From positions 62,001-126,000 of the forward strand of contig BLSF01000086.1 of NCBI GenBank assembly GCA_012862575.1: DNA of 64,000 nucleotides, in the 5' to 3' direction. A program made the translations under genes and the position numbers. Of the stretch, positions 38,278 to 47,980 are shown one piece after another. The DNA is from Parietichytrium sp. I65-24A. Taxonomy: Eukaryota > Sar > Bigyra > Thraustochytrida > Thraustochytriidae. Within the stretch, counting starts at the first letter, position 1. The number at the start of each line of letters is the position of its first letter. The notes beneath the pieces are model-generated. The model was not told where the DNA came from. It ran no database searches and saw nothing but the letters and a program-made list of their open reading frames with translations.

Positions 38278-39578
38278 GTGCGCCAATGCTTCCTGGAGGC
38301 ACAGACTGCGAGAACCCGCTCATGATTCTGGCATGACGTGATGCATCACTGCTACGCACTACATTAGCTCAGCGTCAGCCTCCCTCCAAAGTTATTTGAT
38401 TGATTGACTGTGGAGTTTCAATCGAATTCCAGCAGAAACAACAACCGTTGACCGATTAGTAATCTATTTTCAGATTTGAGAAAGAAGAAGAATTCTAACA
38501 CTCTTGATCCTTTTAAACGTTAGTCCTCCTCCCGTTTGTTCTTTTTCTGACTGCAAAAATTCTGAGTTTTGGACTCACTGTCATTTTCACTGCACGGATT
38601 CTATCTATTAGTAGTTTTGGTAGTGATAGATAGAAGGTGTCGAAAGATCTCGAGATCCAATAGGAGCCCCTTAACGAGAAAGTATCGGCGAAAAGTCTTC
38701 GTGTGTTGCAACAAGTGGAACGAGTAAGAGTTTTTGGTGAGAGGCTATAAGATCCGAAATATGATTAAGCTCGTTTAGTCAGTTTGACTAAAAGGATCTT
38801 TCTCGGAAAGAGGTAGAACCTGAAAAACGTTGATCGTTGATCTTTGCTATTCCCGAGTCCCAGTGGTTGAACTGATTGAACAGTAACCCCAGCTCCTTTG
38901 TGCACGTAGGACAGGTACTCAGCACTAGTACTCAATGTCAGTACCAACTGACTGAGCAAAATGATGAAAGAAGCAGGGGCTATCTTGTACTCACTGTCAG
39001 TACTACGATCGTCAGGGAGATCCAAATGTCGAAGAGGATCACAGACTCCCCAGAATAGCAGCCTTCCTCCCAGCTGCTCAAATTCTAAATTCTAAATTTT
39101 AATTGACCAAGAGTTGTGTCCGAACCTTTTTGTATTTAGAGGTTTGCCTCATTCCCAGCCTGCTACTCACAGCAGTACATGGCTCGCTGCGTTCGCAAAT
39201 TGTGTCCAGCTGTCCAAGAAGTATTCAACGAGTAATACCCAGAGTACTCAGTACACGTAGTACAACTGCGCTGGACAAGTTACTGCTCGAACTCACGCTC
39301 AACATTCTGAGTAAGATTGACAATTGTCTAACCAACGCAAGTCCTGCAATTAAAAAAATCACATTTTGCCTATCAGTGCAAGGGCACCTTGATTTAGGTA
39401 GTGCGTGCACTATTGGTGCACTTACAACGTCCGCTAGCAGCTTGAGTGCCTTCTTCTGGGAGTGCAGAGAGTGCAGAGTGGGACGCTTGGCAAACAGACG
39501 CTGCAGTTGGACATTAAATTGTCCAAGACGAGGATTGTTTTTTGACAGGGAGTGACTGAAGCTTGACGAAAACCGATG

Positions 39579-39597
39579 GTACTCACTCGGAGTACCG
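39579..39597. repeat. perfect hairpin of the dispersed palindrome family
   Basis: GGTACTC, a 5-base loop ACTCG, then GAGTACC. One of about a dozen related sites in the window. Confidence 0.8.
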
Positions 39598-39750
39598 ATA
39601 GTGGCACGGGCCGGGCTGGCCATATCGGAGGTGTTGGGGAGGCTTAGAGGGTTTTGGGAGATTGCCCATCTCCCTTATTAGTGCTCCTTATGCAATTCTT
39701 AGCCTCCTCGCAAAGGACCTTACTTGGCAGCTGAGCGATGGAAATCGGAG

Positions 39751-39772
39751 AGCAGAGCAGAGCAGAGCAGAG
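39751..39772. repeat. 5-bp AGAGC tandem repeat
   Basis: Four perfect AGAGC units, about 75 bp before the B12D-like start codon. Confidence 0.85.
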
Positions 39773-39846
39773 ACCACAACAGACCCCAAACTACAATCGC
39801 AGAAGAGAACAACAGGACTCGAAGATCACCAAACCAGACAAGCAAA

Positions 39847-40185
39847 ATGAGCGCAACTACTGTGGTCCGCCATCTTACCGCAGACGGGAGGAACTCCTTG
39901 AAGAAGCACCTCATGTCCAGGACCGCTCAGTCCCGCACTATGCCAACTGAGCTGGCCCCGCTTTTCGTCGCCGTGTCCTCTGGAGTTGGATTGGCTGGAG
40001 TGTTTGCAGCGCGACATTTGTTTAACAGCCCAAATGTTCATGTGAACAAAGTCGACCGCAAGTCAACTATCAAGCCAAACGAACAGAAGGCTGACAGATT
40101 CATCGCTCATCGCCAGTCCATGCGGAAAATGGTGCAAATGGTTGAGCCAGTGACTCCAACTCACGTTGAGAGTAAAAAATTGTAA
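39847..40185 (+). CDS. B12D/NDUFA4-like mitochondrial membrane subunit
   Basis: A 112-residue single-span protein. The N-terminal 35 residues are basic and hydroxylated (MSATTVVRHLTADGRNSLKK), compatible with mitochondrial import. The core PTELAPLFVAVSSGVGLAGVFAARHLFNSPNVHVNK matches the B12D/MLRQ pattern (xPLFxxxGxGxxxxxxxxxRxLxxNPxVxxxK). Members include NDUFA4, now known as a cytochrome c oxidase subunit, and plant B12D proteins. The charged C-terminus is longer than usual. The role in respiratory complex IV is by family analogy. Convergent with the unknown two-exon gene, 225 bp apart. Confidence 0.8.
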   Translation: MSATTVVRHLTADGRNSLKKHLMSRTAQSRTMPTELAPLFVAVSSGVGLAGVFAARHLFNSPNVHVNKVDRKSTIKPNEQKADRFIAHRQSMRKMVQMVEPVTPTHVESKKL

Positions 40186-40410
40186 TATATATATACTTTC
40201 GAAACTTTTACGGAAAGGAAACATTTTTTTATTGCTTGTTTTGTTGCCACCTCCTCCCGGTTTAGACTTACGACACTGGACTGTGAAGAAAACCAGAACA
40301 GCATATCGAACTTCTGCAGAGCTCGTTCTCAGTGTCCTCGCGAATGTGCGTGGGGTGGTGTTGGAAGCGCAGCGGAACCAGCGGAGCGATCGGCGGACCG
40401 CTCTCTGAGC

Positions 40411-41495
40411 CTAAAGATACTCTTGAAAGTGAGCAACTACTTTCGAGTCCATTCCAAAGGTTTCTCGCAGGTGCAATAGCACTTGTGATGTAGTTGCACA
40501 TGTCCATGTGATGGTGCTAGACTGAGGCATGGCGTACAGTGCATCCATAGCTTTCTTGAGATGCCGAAAGTCTGTACAGAATCGCACGATCTTCATTGCC
40601 TCCTCAGCCGTTGCGAAAATGTTCTCCTCGTTCGAGCGAAGGACTTGAGTGAGGGATTGAAATTTGCTCTCGATAGCACTGTTGGATTCGAAGGTGTCGT
40701 GATTCTGCTGCTCTGCCACATGCGGCTCTTTCACTGCATAATTGTCGATGAAATTGACATCGGAACCATTGTCCTGGTATTCCGCCATGAGAGTCTCCTT
40801 GAAGAATGCCCTTTGCCTCGAGTGCGCACCTTGGTCTCAATTAGAAACAAATTCTTTGTCGCCGAGCATCGAAGTACACTAAAAGCAACTTACCGCGTTT
40901 TCATGGGAGAAAGTCGGAGTTCGAGCGCATCTTCATCGTGCGAGTCAAAGAGCTCTTCCAAAGTGCAATCTTTTGAGTCGGTAAAAGTGTGGTGTGCATC
41001 TTGGTGGGCAACCGACGCGATATAGGGTGGTGGCACGCCGAGAGGTGGCACCTGACCTCCCAGCGGAGAAATAGTGGCAAGAAACGCTTCATCTCCAGGC
41101 TTTGGGAAGGCAGCCTTAAGTGAATCGCGCTGGTTCTGGGTCTTCAGCGGAACATCGCACAAGCTCTCAGATTCTGCTTCCCTTCTTGTGCCTTGTTCCG
41201 GGATTTCCAGAGTTACGGCTGGCTTGTTTAAGTCGGTGCTTGGACACTCTTGACTCGGATCCTCTGCGGTTCCATGGTGAGGTTGAGGCACAGGTTCGCA
41301 TTGGTTTTCGGAGCGACTCAGTAAACTATGCTCGTCTCCTCGAGCAACATACGAGAACTTGTCCATCCATCGGGATTGCCCACCTCGCGCGCCCTGCCTC
41401 GCCGAATTGAGTTTTGCATTCTTCTTGCTTCCGCCATTGCGAAGCGAAGAACGCACACGCTTCCGCAAGCGGCTGCCGCCGGAGCTGGTCCACAT
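40411..41495 (-). CDS. unknown two-exon protein
   Basis: A 335-residue protein I do not recognise. Exon 1 is 41495-40894 and exon 2 is 40816-40411. The 77-nt intron (GTAAGT...CGAG) joins MKTR to QRAFFKETLMAEYQ in frame. The N-terminal 50 residues are very basic with Gly, Ser and Arg (SGGSRLRKRVRSSLRNGGSKK), suggesting nucleic-acid binding or nuclear import. The middle is disordered and Pro/Glu/Ser-rich. An acidic patch (CTLEELFDSHDEDALELRLSP) precedes the junction. The C-terminal 100 residues (EENIFATAEEAMKIVRFCTDFRHLKKAMDALYAM...VLLHLRETFGM) are helical and likely the folded domain. The frame stays open upstream of 41495 without another ATG. The C-terminal part could also be read alone from the ATG at 40788 if the splice is wrong. 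Confidence 0.62.
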
Positions 41496-41660
41496 CTTTT
41501 TCCTATCGTCTCGAGTGTCAAAACGAGTTGCTCCAACCCCCGGTTTAGACTTGAACTCAAGGTTTGGTGACGGTTCTGCGCGAATCCCTGACGAGAGGGA
41601 ACGCAACGCAAGGGAAAAGGTCCTACCGCGAACGAAAAGAGTAGAGAAGGAGAACCACCG

Positions 41661-41709
41661 CACCTTCCGATAGGGTTTGTTTACGCTGCACTTCGTGGCT
41701 TCACTTGAA
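41661..41709 (+). repeat. 50-bp dispersed repeat, copy 2
   Basis: CACCTTCCGATAGGGTTTGT followed by TTACGCTGCACTTCGTGGCTTCACTTGAA. Near-identical to 30422-30471 and in the same orientation on the + strand. It lies about 165 bp upstream of the ATG of the minus-strand gene. Confidence 0.85.
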
Positions 41710-42250
41710 GGAGAACCGAGAGTTGAGTGTGCAGAACCCGTTCCGAATAGTATTAATAGTAACACCGCTAAGAGTTACGCTCTTGTAAAGGTTTTCCTCA
41801 GGGTACGCTAGAACTGGTAAAGTGGTAATTGGAACCACTTTCATTCACGAACATAAGCTTTTTGGTAATCTTGTGGTTAGAATAAATGTGTGCTATAGAA
41901 GGGCATATATATCAATTAGAAGACCCATTGAGACCGCGACTTGTGTGATTCTCATAGGTCATGTTAAATAGAGCCTACCAAGTAGCTGTAATAGCAGTCT
42001 CTTAAAGAAAATGTAGCACGTGACCAGAGCATACTCTAGCTAGCTTGAAGCACCTGGGAAGTAGTCTAAGGTTGGAAGAAGGTGTAAAAGGAGTGTACTC
42101 GCACTTACTGTGAACGCCTAATAGGGACTATTAAATAGTGCTGAGGACTCCCAGTCAGGACCGGTAAGAGGAGTGCACTATCAATTTTGCCTACTGAGAG
42201 CATTGCCTGTATTGCCATGTGTCGCCTGTCTCCGGAGATCTCCCGAGGAG

Positions 42251-42335
42251 CAGGAGAGAGCAGGAGAGAGCAGGAAAGAGAGCGCGGAGAGGCGAGAACG
42301 GAGAGAACGGAGAGAACGGAAAGAACGGAAAGAAC
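42251..42335. repeat. adjacent 10-bp and 9-bp purine tandem repeats
   Basis: Nearly three CAGGAGAGAG units, then about four GAGAACGGA units, 75-160 bp before the FN3 gene ATG. Confidence 0.85.
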
Positions 42336-42409
42336 AGCTCCCTCTGACCCACCCAGCCACGCGCACTCGCAAACCGTAGAGGAGACAGAGGCCCCTTTTC
42401 ACAACCACC

Positions 42410-42845
42410 ATGAGCCAGGCTCTTGCACCGCACACTGGGAAGATGAAGGCCCCAGTGGTGGACAACCCGACCGAGTTTACCGTGGACGTAAAGTAAGTTC
42501 AGCATATGGCAACGAATTCGGCACGGCGACGAGCTCGTAGCTAACCCGCCTTGACTCCTCGCGTGGGATTTTGGAACGTTTCGCAGCTGGGAGAAGGTTT
42601 CTGGCGCCAAAAAGTACAAGTTGTACAGGAGGAAAATCCCGGACGGCTGGGAGAAAGCCGTCGTGAAAGAAATATCTGATCCGAACCAAACCAAGCTGAC
42701 AGTGGACGATCTAGAACCAACAAGCACATATCAGTTTAGAGTCACCGCAGTGACTTCCGCTGGCGAAACACCACAGAGCGAGGAAGTTACCATAGATACG
42801 GCCGTGGGCAGCTGCACGCCAAAGAAAAAGTGCGTTATTCAGTGA
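42410..42845 (+). CDS. small fibronectin type III protein with CaaX box, 2 exons
   Basis: A 113-residue protein consisting of almost nothing but one FN3 domain. Exon 1 is 42410-42492. The intron is 42493-42586 (94 nt, GTAAGT...TTCGCAG, with a GCTAAC branch-like site near 42538). Exon 2 is 42587-42845. The joined sequence reads NPTEFTVDVN-WEKVSGAKKYKLYRR...LTVDDLEPTSTYQFRVTAVTSAGE, with the conserved Trp, the Leu-x-Pro-x-Thr-x-Tyr-x-Phe turn and the Ala-x-x-x-x-Gly strand. No signal peptide is present. The C-terminus CTPKKKCVIQ is a polybasic stretch plus a CaaX motif, predicting farnesylation or geranylgeranylation and attachment to the cytosolic face of a membrane. Partners unknown. Convergent with the sulfatase gene. 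Confidence 0.82.
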
Positions 42846-43003
42846 GCAAAAAATATCAAGCACAGAAGGAGGATCTGTGGAGCGGTCATTCCTGCATCTG
42901 TCATGTGTCGGTGGTGAATCAAAAGGTAGCGAACAAGTACAGTTTAACGTCTTTCAAAATATCTATCTCTTCTTGAATCACTTAATTTCAATGGTTTTCA
43001 GAG

Positions 43004-46000
43004 TCACAGTGGGTGCGAAAGCTGATTTGACAAGATGAGGGCAACAGAGAGCAATGTAATAGCTCTCCGAGCGACGCAACTCCTTGTCCCGGCGCTTTGG
43101 TCGCTATTTGAGGTTGGCACTGACTGAGCCTGTGCGGGGTCTGCAGTTGGTGCCTCAGTTCTTTGTCCCGAGGATACTGGGGATGATGAAGCTTCAGCAG
43201 GTGCCGTCGTAGTTGCCGGAGGGGTACTAGGCTCGGCCTTCACTGGTGACGAGGATGGCACCGACCCCGACGGAGCGAAGGTTGGTTCTCCAGTGGGTAT
43301 AGACAGGGTTGGGTAAGGCGTGATTAGATCTCCTTGGCATAGACCTACCAGTGAGCAATTGAAGCTAAGCTCCATATCATTTGTGATTTGAATCTCAGAG
43401 ATGGTCGTTTCGGCCAAAGAGGTGTCACATTCAGAATTTAACAGGAAAGCGGAACCCGAACGGTCAGTGCGGTCTTGCTTCTTGAACCAGCTTGACTTGG
43501 GCGTTGTGACCGTGTCGTACCAGTCAGCGTCGAGAAAATCGTCAAACAAGACTTGCAGCATATCTTCCGCGATTCCCTGAATGGTTGAATTGTCCACTTG
43601 GGTAATGAGCAAGTTTGTAAACTCCAATGGGTCTGCAATGAGATCGTAAAGCTCGGCGCGGCCAGTGCTCGAGGTTATTTTCGGAAATACGGTTCCTTGA
43701 TTAGCTTGTTCCCACAGAAACTTATACCTCCCTTGGCGTACGGCAAAACGCGGAGACACCCCCAAGCAATCCCCAAGAAAATTGTCACGAAACTCCCAAA
43801 TAATCGGTCTCTCTGCCAAATCGTCTGGAACAGTACAATTTCCTGTCAACGCACAGCTGAGGTCCCTGCCGTTGAAGGTCGATACATCTGGCAGCGCTTC
43901 AAACGCATCCTGAAGGCCAGCCAAGGTTGCAAACGTTGGGTACAGATCAATGATCGAAGCAGGGATCGGCGTGGCCCGCCCTGGACTTTGCAAATGATTC
44001 TTCCACATGGCCATCATTGGCACCCGAATTCCGCCCTCATATAGAGATCGTTTTGCGCCTCGAAATGTCGTGCTGGAGCCTTTCGACGCAAAGTACATGG
44101 TTTCATCCTCCGCTCCGTTATCCGACGTGTAAACTATCAAAGTTTTCTCGGACAGACCGAGCTCTTCGATGGACTTTAGGAGCCTCTCGATTTGTGTCTG
44201 CTGGTCGTTCAGCAATGCACTGTATATCTGGCGTGGAATAGTTTCGTCGACGTTTGATTGCAGCGTAGCGTTCTCAACTGTGTATGTGTAGGGGTTGGCA
44301 TCGGTAGGATACCCATTTTCTGCGCACTGATCGAAATCTTGCGCAATATTGAGAGGTGCGTGCGGGTTTTGCAACCAGAGGTTTACAAAAAAACGATCGT
44401 TTGCATTTGCACGGTCTTTGAGAAACGATATAGTCCGGTTAACAAGAGCATGCTGCGCATATGAGGCGAAGAAAAACTCATCGTTGTCCAGCGAGTTCAT
44501 GTGTGGCTCGCTTGCAGTCGCAAATTGGACCTCCTTTTCCCATTTGAACGAGCTCCCGCTTCCCTCGAGATAGCCGTAGATTTGATACTCATCGAGCCCG
44601 TAAAACGCTCCGTCGACATCGTACTCCTCGTGATTGGAATAGTCGTAACCCAAGTGCCACTTGCCAAAGTGCCCTGTCACGAACCCATTCTCGCTGAAAA
44701 AGCGGGTTATCGTAGTAAGATCGCTCTCATAATCTATCCCCTGGCCGAGGTAATCGGCAATGCCTTGGTTCGCATTGGTTTTGGCAGCCTTGTTGATGGC
44801 ATTGTGAATTTTCACCACTTTGTGAGCCGGATACCTCCCCGACATGTACGCAGCTCGGCTGGGACTACACACGCAAGCATTGGAGTAAAAGTGGCTCATG
44901 GACACTCCGTTTTCCATCATGTTGTCGAGGTACGGGGTGTCCGACTCGAATGCCACTTTCAAGCCATCTAAACTAGATCGATTGGGTTTGCCGCCGCTGA
45001 AACCTGAAATGTCCCCTTGGGGCATGTCGTCTGCAAGGATGAACACAATGCCCTGCAACTCGTCGCTGTTTTTGAAGATATCTGAAGTGGTTTCTGCATC
45101 GGGTTGGGGCTGGTTCGCAGTGTCTGCCGTCTGCGTCGCCAGTGTTCTCCAGCAGGCGTCGTGCTTCACAGGCTCTGTGCCAATGGTCCCGTACTTGGCA
45201 TCCAGATTCGCTACGTGAGCCGCCCAATTGTTCAAAAGCTTCTCCATGGTTCCGGTGATGCGAGACAAACGGTCTTGACCTTTCGTCGTGGTCGGTGTGG
45301 CCTTGTAGATATTAATGCGCTCAAAAGAACCCAGCGATAAGTCGTACATCTCCGTTCGGGACGAGCTTGTCCCAGCGGGGTCATCCGTTAAAAGCTTGTA
45401 TTTGCCCATAAGGATGCTGTACCTCGGAGATTCGTGCATACAATGTCCAGGCGAAGCATACCTCCACTCCCATGTCAGCGGTTTATTCCGTGTCGTATCG
45501 CAGGAGCTTGTCGTCAAGCAGCTTACCAGCGAGATTCCGTCGATGTCTAGATCTGTTTCCGTCTCAAACACCTCTAGCAGAGTTGGAAAAAGATCCACGT
45601 GGCTAAAGTGCATGTTCTCGTCAACGTCTGGCTCATCACCATCCCAATCATCACCCCAAAAGTCAAATCGGAATGGCACTCGCAATCCACCATCAAACAG
45701 GGACCGCTTTAAGCCTCTGAACTGCAAGGTGCTACTTGTGTGGCTGTCCACGTGCTCACTCTCTGGACCATTTGTAGACGTGAGAGCGAAGAACATAGAT
45801 CCATCAAGGGTGGCGGCTGAACTGATGAAGGAGGTTAATTTGTCGATTTCGTGAACGCGATTTGCTCGGTAGATTTGCTTCGGGCAGGTCAAATATCTCT
45901 TCTCGTAGTCATTATCATCTCCCCGAAACACATCTGGACAGTCTGTGCCCGCGTTCCTCAGATCAATACCTGCAATCCCTGCTGCCCAGTTGCTGGACGA

Positions 46001-46558
46001 GAAGTCGGCGCCAATATTCATAGTGGCGTCCAACCTTGGCAACCATATGCTCAAATAAAAATTCGTGTTATCGTCGATGGAGTCCAAAAAGCTTGCGGCT
46101 TGGTTCAGAATTTCTGTGTAGTCTTCACTGATGAATGAAGAGTCAGCAAAGGAGCTAATGTCTTCCTCGAAAGGCCAAAGGCCAAAATGACCTACTGTCA
46201 CATTTGCTTGGCGCAAAATGGTGTACAGGTTAAGGTCCTCGTTGTCCCTAGTATACAGTTTTGTTTTTACATTCAATTGCCCCGGGGACTGGTGCACACC
46301 AAGTTCTGCGGGGAATTTCCCAGTCATTAGACTCGCGTAGCTAGGCACATGATCAGTCCCTGCACTCCGAAAGTGATCCAGGTCATTCGGCAAAACGTTA
46401 TTAAGACTCGACTCCACGCTGAGCCTGCTCGAAAGCGATTTTGAGCTGAGATCGTCTTCGCCTGCATCTTTTAAGACAACCACGATAGCTGCGCGCCTTG
46501 AGCGCACTGGTGCGCTACTCAGCAGCGACAAAAGTAGAAGCGGCGAGAACAAACGCAT
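43004..46558 (-). CDS. fused double sulfatase, secreted and probably GPI-anchored
   Basis: A 1,184-residue protein with two tandem sulfatase domains. The signal peptide is MRLFSPLLLLSLLSSAPVRS. Domain 1 (about 25-490) keeps the fold (SYASLMTGKFPAELGV, GLKRSLFDGGLRVPF). It has lost key residues: the CxPSR box reads DHVPSY, and the DNG metal motif reads TNG. It is probably inactive. Domain 2 (about 500-1060) is intact: ADDMPQGD metal ligands, VCSPSRAAYMSGRYP with Cys-564 for formylglycine, GHFGKWHLG, and YTSDNGAED...RGAKRSLYEGGIRVP. A Ser/Thr/Pro-rich stalk and a final hydrophobic tail (AITLLSVALILSNQLSHPL) suggest a GPI signal. Substrate is probably a sulfated polysaccharide or glycan (inference). 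The ATG at 46558 starts the signal peptide; upstream codons lack an ATG. Confidence 0.92.
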   Translation of the reverse strand: MRLFSPLLLLSLLSSAPVRSRRAAIVVVLKDAGEDDLSSKSLSSRLSVESSLNNVLPNDLDHFRSAGTDHVPSYASLMTGKFPAELGVHQSPGQLNVKTKLYTRDNEDLNLYTILRQANVTVGHFGLWPFEEDISSFADSSFISEDYTEILNQAASFLDSIDDNTNFYLSIWLPRLDATMNIGADFSSSNWAAGIAGIDLRNAGTDCPDVFRGDDNDYEKRYLTCPKQIYRANRVHEIDKLTSFISSAATLDGSMFFALTSTNGPESEHVDSHTSSTLQFRGLKRSLFDGGLRVPFRFDFWGDDWDGDEPDVDENMHFSHVDLFPTLLEVFETETDLDIDGISLVSCLTTSSCDTTRNKPLTWEWRYASPGHCMHESPRYSILMGKYKLLTDDPAGTSSSRTEMYDLSLGSFERINIYKATPTTTKGQDRLSRITGTMEKLLNNWAAHVANLDAKYGTIGTEPVKHDACWRTLATQTADTANQPQPDAETTSDIFKNSDELQGIVFILADDMPQGDISGFSGGKPNRSSLDGLKVAFESDTPYLDNMMENGVSMSHFYSNACVCSPSRAAYMSGRYPAHKVVKIHNAINKAAKTNANQGIADYLGQGIDYESDLTTITRFFSENGFVTGHFGKWHLGYDYSNHEEYDVDGAFYGLDEYQIYGYLEGSGSSFKWEKEVQFATASEPHMNSLDNDEFFFASYAQHALVNRTISFLKDRANANDRFFVNLWLQNPHAPLNIAQDFDQCAENGYPTDANPYTYTVENATLQSNVDETIPRQIYSALLNDQQTQIERLLKSIEELGLSEKTLIVYTSDNGAEDETMYFASKGSSTTFRGAKRSLYEGGIRVPMMAMWKNHLQSPGRATPIPASIIDLYPTFATLAGLQDAFEALPDVSTFNGRDLSCALTGNCTVPDDLAERPIIWEFRDNFLGDCLGVSPRFAVRQGRYKFLWEQANQGTVFPKITSSTGRAELYDLIADPLEFTNLLITQVDNSTIQGIAEDMLQVLFDDFLDADWYDTVTTPKSSWFKKQDRTDRSGSAFLLNSECDTSLAETTISEIQITNDMELSFNCSLVGLCQGDLITPYPTLSIPTGEPTFAPSGSVPSSSPVKAEPSTPPATTTAPAEASSSPVSSGQRTEAPTADPAQAQSVPTSNSDQSAGTRSCVARRAITLLSVALILSNQLSHPL

Positions 46559-47980
46559 TTTGGCCTCGGCTGAACTCCAAAAGTCGTCTATGGCCCCTGC
46601 GCAACGCGCCCGGCTCTCCAACACCTGACGTTTGTCCCGCTAAGCCCTTTCCCACGCGTTTCGTCCGCACGCGGCCTTGTTTCCGACCGAGGTCCCTGTC
46701 TCACTCTAGAAAATGGGTTTTGCCCGAAGCTGTTCCTGCAATCTTGCAACGTGAGTTGTCTTGAGCAATCTAAGGAAACGTGAGAAGTCTCCTCTAAGTT
46801 TTCGACGCGGACTTCTCTTCCTCTCTCGCTCTCACCCTTTCGTTGCACCAGTCTCCCCACCTACGCTTTTCGGTGACCTGCTGTTAGAAAAGCCGATGGA
46901 CGGCCGCGTAAAGAAGAATTACTGCTTCACAAGGGGTTTTCATAGAGAGACCTACCCATTGTCTTAGTTGACGGCCGTGGTTTTTGGGTTACAACTCGCA
47001 ACTTCAGACCTAGGAAGAACTCGGAGTTTCATAGGACAGTTGCTGAACTTGGCGTGCTGAGCGTGCATCAGTCCCTCTGGTTATATGAGCGTAGTGAGCG
47101 CAGGCGTTGAGCGTACAGTCTGGGCTAGTAGAACGTGAGGTAGTGTATTCGATTTGGTCGATCTTGGTCATTCGTCAATCAACAGCAGCTTCTGAGAAAA
47201 GCTTTCCAAGGCTTGAGCCAATGGATGACGAAACTCTCGAGTTGTGCAGCACTCAATTACCGCAATAGCGATGTTTTTTTAGATCGGCCAATGCACCGCA
47301 GGTGTACTGGTGGTTCCGGGAAACAGTTTCTCTGACAATTCATAACGAAGCTGGCCCACTCGTAAGCGCGCTGATAGTTCAACTTGAGGACCTATTGTAA
47401 AGCTAAATACGGCGGCCTATACAAATTCCAAACGTCAGAACCCACTCAAATTACGAATTCCAATTGCCAGAACCAGGTCTGTTGTTGTTGTTGTTGTTGT
47501 TGTCTTTCAACAACTGGTCGGATACCGTTGTCTCAAACGATCCAGGTCTCATATTTTTGATGTTTTAAAACGAGCCCGATCTTCAGCCGCTTTTGTTTCG
47601 AAACGAACCAGGTCTATTTATTTTTTTCGTTGTCAGGACAACTAGTCAACAGGAATGGGCATCAACGCCACGCCTTCTTTGATTGAGTCATGACGTTGTG
47701 GGCTGACTAGAAACCCACCTCTGCCAATGACACATTTCTTGAAGAATATCTTTTAAAAACGCAAACCTTTCATTTCGCCAGTCCTTCCGCTCTCGCATGA
47801 TCTCGCTGCGGAGGACTTGGCAACAATGTACCGGGCTCAACAAAAGTTACCAATACCGGCGATAGATGAATGTGGATAAGAAAGAGCTGGAACAAAAGAT
47901 ATATTTGCAAGCTGATGAAGAAACTAAACTAACACGAATGTACCTAAGGGCACAAATTTATAAACAAGACAAAATTCTAC
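46559..47980. other. intergenic region upstream of sulfatase / downstream of kinase
   Basis: No gene called. Contains a GTT trinucleotide run at 47481-47502. A short lysine-rich open frame from 47866 runs into the kinase 3' end and is likely chance. Confidence 0.5.
47481..47502. repeat. GTT microsatellite
   Basis: About seven perfect GTT units. Confidence 0.9.

Larger units (their letters stand above)
38278..39846. other. 1.6-kb intergenic region rich in dispersed palindromes
   Basis: No credible gene; the longest frames (about 130-150 codons) lack recognisable motifs. Dispersed-repeat copies lie at about 38914-38956 (two units), 38986-39007, 39241-39263 and 39579-39597. The last, GGTACTC-ACTCG-GAGTACC, is a perfect hairpin. 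An AGAGC array (39751-39772) precedes the next gene. Confidence 0.5.
41496..42409. other. divergent region unknown gene / FN3 gene
   Basis: No gene seen. It holds copy 2 of the 50-bp dispersed repeat (41661-41709) and two arrays: CAGGAGAGAG (about 42251-42276) and GAGAACGGA (about 42294-42335). The arrays are close to the FN3 start. Confidence 0.5.

Noticed and set aside
39103-39623. Two overlapping open frames of 130-150 codons
   Set aside because: Opposite strands, no motifs, and the interval is filled with dispersed palindromes.
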